This document shows positions 61,166 to 64,000 of a stretch of DNA of 64,000 nt, in pieces (position 1 is the stretch's first letter; every line of letters starts with the position of its first letter). Both the position numbers and the translations under genes were made by a program. Under the pieces are notes generated by a model, which worked only from the letters and a program-made list of their open reading frames with translations, made no database searches and was not told where the DNA came from. Origin of the DNA: Rhizophagus irregularis (taxonomy: Eukaryota > Glomeromycota > Glomeromycetes > Glomerales > Glomeraceae); NCBI RefSeq assembly GCF_026210795.1, contig NC_089443.1, positions 3,844,001 to 3,908,000 of the forward strand, in the 5' to 3' direction.

Positions 61166-64000
61166 ATGGATTTTGTTGGCATAAGCATTAGTGAAAATAA
61201 CGACGATATCAATAAAAATATTGTCAACTATACCGATACCGATAGCGATGACGAAGTAGATAAACCGAAACAGCGTATCGATAAACCTATTCTAGAAGTA
61301 TCCCCAGATGGAACATTTCTTGTTACTTACAATCCTAAGGATCACTCAATCGCCGGTTGGAATGCTAAAGATATAGAGGAGGGACAACTTACTAATACCA
61401 ATTGTCCTAAAATTCCTGAAATAGATAAAGATATAGACCAAATACGTGTTTCCAATGATAAGAAACTTGCGTATACGGTTTATGAAGAAAACAACAAATG
61501 TTACCCAAGTAAGAAGTATTTAATTATTTGATTCATGTATTTATTTAATACATTATCTAATATATATTAAATTTATATTTCATTAGAAATAATTGATCTT
61601 AATAATAATAGTAAAGAAATTGAACTAAATTTACATTTGAAAACAATTTATCAAAATTGTTCGTGGCATTATGATTTTAATATAAATAATGAATTTATTT
61701 TATATGGTAATTATTGGGTTATAAACAGTAAATATAAATACCAAAAGCATAATTTTCTTTGGATTTATTCTACAGAAACTAAAGATAACAAATGGTTTTG
61801 TAAAAAAATTTACCTGATACCTGAAGATTTTGAAGTAATAAATATATCAAAATATGTTGTCAATAATAAACTTTATTTATTTTCAAAAAATTCCATTTTT
61901 GAATGGGACTTTGTTGAAAACCATGGTATGAGAATATTTTATATTAGTAAGGAGGAGTTTAAGGTAATTAATACTCATTAAAATTATTTTTTTTAAATGT
62001 ATATTATATTTACGTTATATAATTAATAATAATATTCTTTATTTTTTAATAGTCACGTGACAGTGAGAGTGACAGTGAGAGTGACAGTAAGGATCTTAAA
62101 AATAATATCAGAATTTCCCGTAAGGATAAATTTCTTTTTATAAGAATTATGGATAAAATTATTATTTATTCTATCGAATTAGCTATTCGTATTGTTTCTT
62201 TGGATATAAATGGTACTATTTTTATTTTTATTTATTTATTTTTTTTTATCAATTATTAATTACAATTTTCCTTTTTCCATTATTCAGATACTTCACTTTA
62301 TAAGTCGACGAAATATCATGGTTTATTTCCCTCATTACCCTTATTATTTCCACTATTAAGTAGTAAAATTCAAGATTCTATTATTGGAGCAAATTATGAA
62401 ATTATTGAAACTACAGAAAAATACGCATTTGGAATGTTAGATGATAATGTTTGGAAGATTAAATTAGAAGAAGATATATCAAAAATAAATTTTCCATCCC
62501 AAGATTCTGATGTACAAATTATTGAAGACAGTAATGACCATTTCGATGAACACTTAAATATTAATATATTTAATCCACATATGGGTAAAATACATGATTT
62601 GTTTCAAAAAGTATCAAATTCTGGAAAAAAATATAGGAATATGTTAGATCATACGGATCCACATCAAGATTTATTAAAACGGGATATAATAACTGATAAA
62701 TTACGATGGAAAATTCAAATTTGTGGACTCGATAAAATAGTGTTAAACGTTTATAAAAAAGTGAATGTTAATGATAGCAAATGGGAATCAACTGGCTATG
62801 GGGAAACAGAATTTCACATTTTGGATACTCGAAAAATTAAATTACTTGAAATTGAGTTATTAAATGATGATGATATTATTATAATTACAACCATAGGTGT
62901 TTTGATTTATCATTATTATCATCATCATAAAATTAAGAAATCTATTTCTTTAATTTATTGGAATTATATGGAGTTGACCAAACCTTTAATAAATTTAATT
63001 CCTGAAAGTCGCGAAACGTTTATAGATTTGAAAGAATTTAAAGAATTATTAAAACCTTATCATGATACTTCACAACATAATTTACCTTTACCGAATGATT
63101 ATAGTTTTAAAAAATGTGAGGATTGGAAGTCATATATAAGAGATGGTAATAAGGAAAGTTTTCTGAAATATGGTGCTGAATTATTAAAATATGCAATTGA
63201 AGAACATGATTTAGAATTAATAGAAAATATCTATTCAAGGTGTATAAATAATTTTAAAAAAGATTTAGGAAACAATAGGACGTTTTTAAGTATTATTACT
63301 TCTAACATGTCATCACTTAATGAAAATTATCCGGGATATGTTTCAAGATATACAAATGAAACAAATATGATTATAGATAAACCTTCTTATAAAGAGGGAT
63401 ATCAACGTAAAGGAGATCATCTTAATCCTTTTCAACTTGAAGTAGTTGATTTTTCTCGATCCATTCCATGGTTAAAATATAATGTATTTTTATACAATTT
63501 AGAAAGCAGTCATAAAAATATATACAAGATATTTAATATCATTCAATCATTAGTAATGATCTTACTTTTTCCCATTTTTTATATATTAAAAAAATATCTT
63601 TTAATTAGTAATATTATTGAAAAAGAGAGTATTTCTGCTGAGTATTTTAAATTCCATGAATATTTAACAGCAAAAAATACAAAAAAAACACCATCGATTA
63701 TGTTTATGGTTCCTTATTTTAAATTCATTAATTATCAACAACGTGATAATTGGTTTTTAGAATTATTTTACCCTCAAACTAATCCATTTGTTGAAACTAC
63801 AGCGAACAAGGATATCTATGATACATGGAATGGTGAAGCAATAATTAATTTTAAATGGAACACTTATGGGAAATATTATTATTCAATAATTTGGATTGGA
63901 TTTTTAGCTTTACTTGGATGTTTTACTGCTGCTGCAACAATTCCTCAACAATATATTGATGATGATGTTCGAAAAAATCTTTTGGTTGCTTCAATTGTAA
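61166..64000 (+). CDS. WD40-like/ion-transport fusion protein, copy 3 (3' part beyond window)
   Basis: Paralogue of the genes at 1-3160 and 5950-9858, on the opposite strand. Exons 61166-61508, 61587-61963, 62053-62212 and 62288->64000. Intron positions and phases match the other copies, and exons 1+2 total 720 nt as in copy 1. WD40-like blades: SPDGTFLVTYNPKDHSIAGW and LYLFSKNSIFEWDFV. An acidic Ser repeat (RDSESDSESDSKD) is unique to this copy. The long exon stays open to the window edge. It contains NPHMGKIHDLF, the QSLVMILLFPIFYILKKYL segment, then SIIWIGFLALLGCFTAAATI, where copies 1 and 2 have their second membrane helix. Pore exons are outside the window. A cation-channel role is inferred. 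Confidence 0.8.

Noticed and set aside
1-64000. CRISPR arrays, bacterial operons, ribosome binding sites, riboswitches
   Set aside because: The window is eukaryotic (spliced genes, TATA promoters); the tandem repeats seen lack the unit-spacer regularity of CRISPR.

Overview
The window looks like nuclear DNA of a filamentous fungus, most likely an arbuscular mycorrhizal fungus (Glomeromycotina, Rhizophagus-like). This is inferred from very AT-rich DNA, genes split by many short GTATGT/GTAAGT...AG introns, dense decayed DNA transposons, a mitochondrial-type ILV3, a Kex1-type carboxypeptidase, and lineage-style gene families. No database could be searched, so the taxonomic call is an inference.

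Layout. (1) 1-9858: two tandem minus-strand genes encode large WD40-like/six-TM ion-channel fusion proteins. The first runs off the left edge. A decayed terminal-inverted-repeat transposon (3556-5057) lies between them. A third paralogue is on the plus strand at 61166-64000 and runs off the right edge. (2) 10259-22200: a transposon-rich region built around a large imperfect inverted repeat (arms about 11.24-15.7 kb and 18.45-22.2 kb). Each arm carries two small arginine-rich ORFs in mirror order. A degenerate gene lies toward the centre and is interrupted by a hAT element with a visible 8-bp target duplication. (3) 23826-32572: a housekeeping block of ILV3 (dihydroxy-acid dehydratase, 10 exons), a 7-TM RTA1/DUF7702-like membrane protein, and a 21-exon KEX1-like carboxypeptidase whose oxyanion-loop motif is cut into exons of 19, 10 and 6 nt. 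(4) 32573-38630: gene-free DNA with GA-rich, 60-90-bp and 32-bp tandem repeats. (5) 38635-57221: four tandem plus-strand genes for arthropod-type hemocyanin/prophenoloxidase-like type-3 copper proteins. All six copper-binding histidines are visible in each. Every copy has the same three-exon layout and the same TATA-containing promoter block. Families of CGAA-motif repeats and MITEs lie between the copies. (6) 58037-59757: a Ser/Asn-rich protein with SPRSS repeats and a C-x5-C-x-C-x2-C cluster.

How the parts may work together. The four copper proteins are the most unusual content: a local expansion of hemocyanin/prophenoloxidase-like enzymes, without signal peptides, that could oxidise phenols (melanisation, defence or symbiosis) or bind oxygen. 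The channel family flanks the region on both sides and is evidently expanding by duplication. ILV3 (branched-chain amino-acid synthesis) and KEX1 (late-Golgi precursor processing) are ordinary core genes. Exon borders were worked out by hand from splice signals, reading phase and comparison among paralogues.
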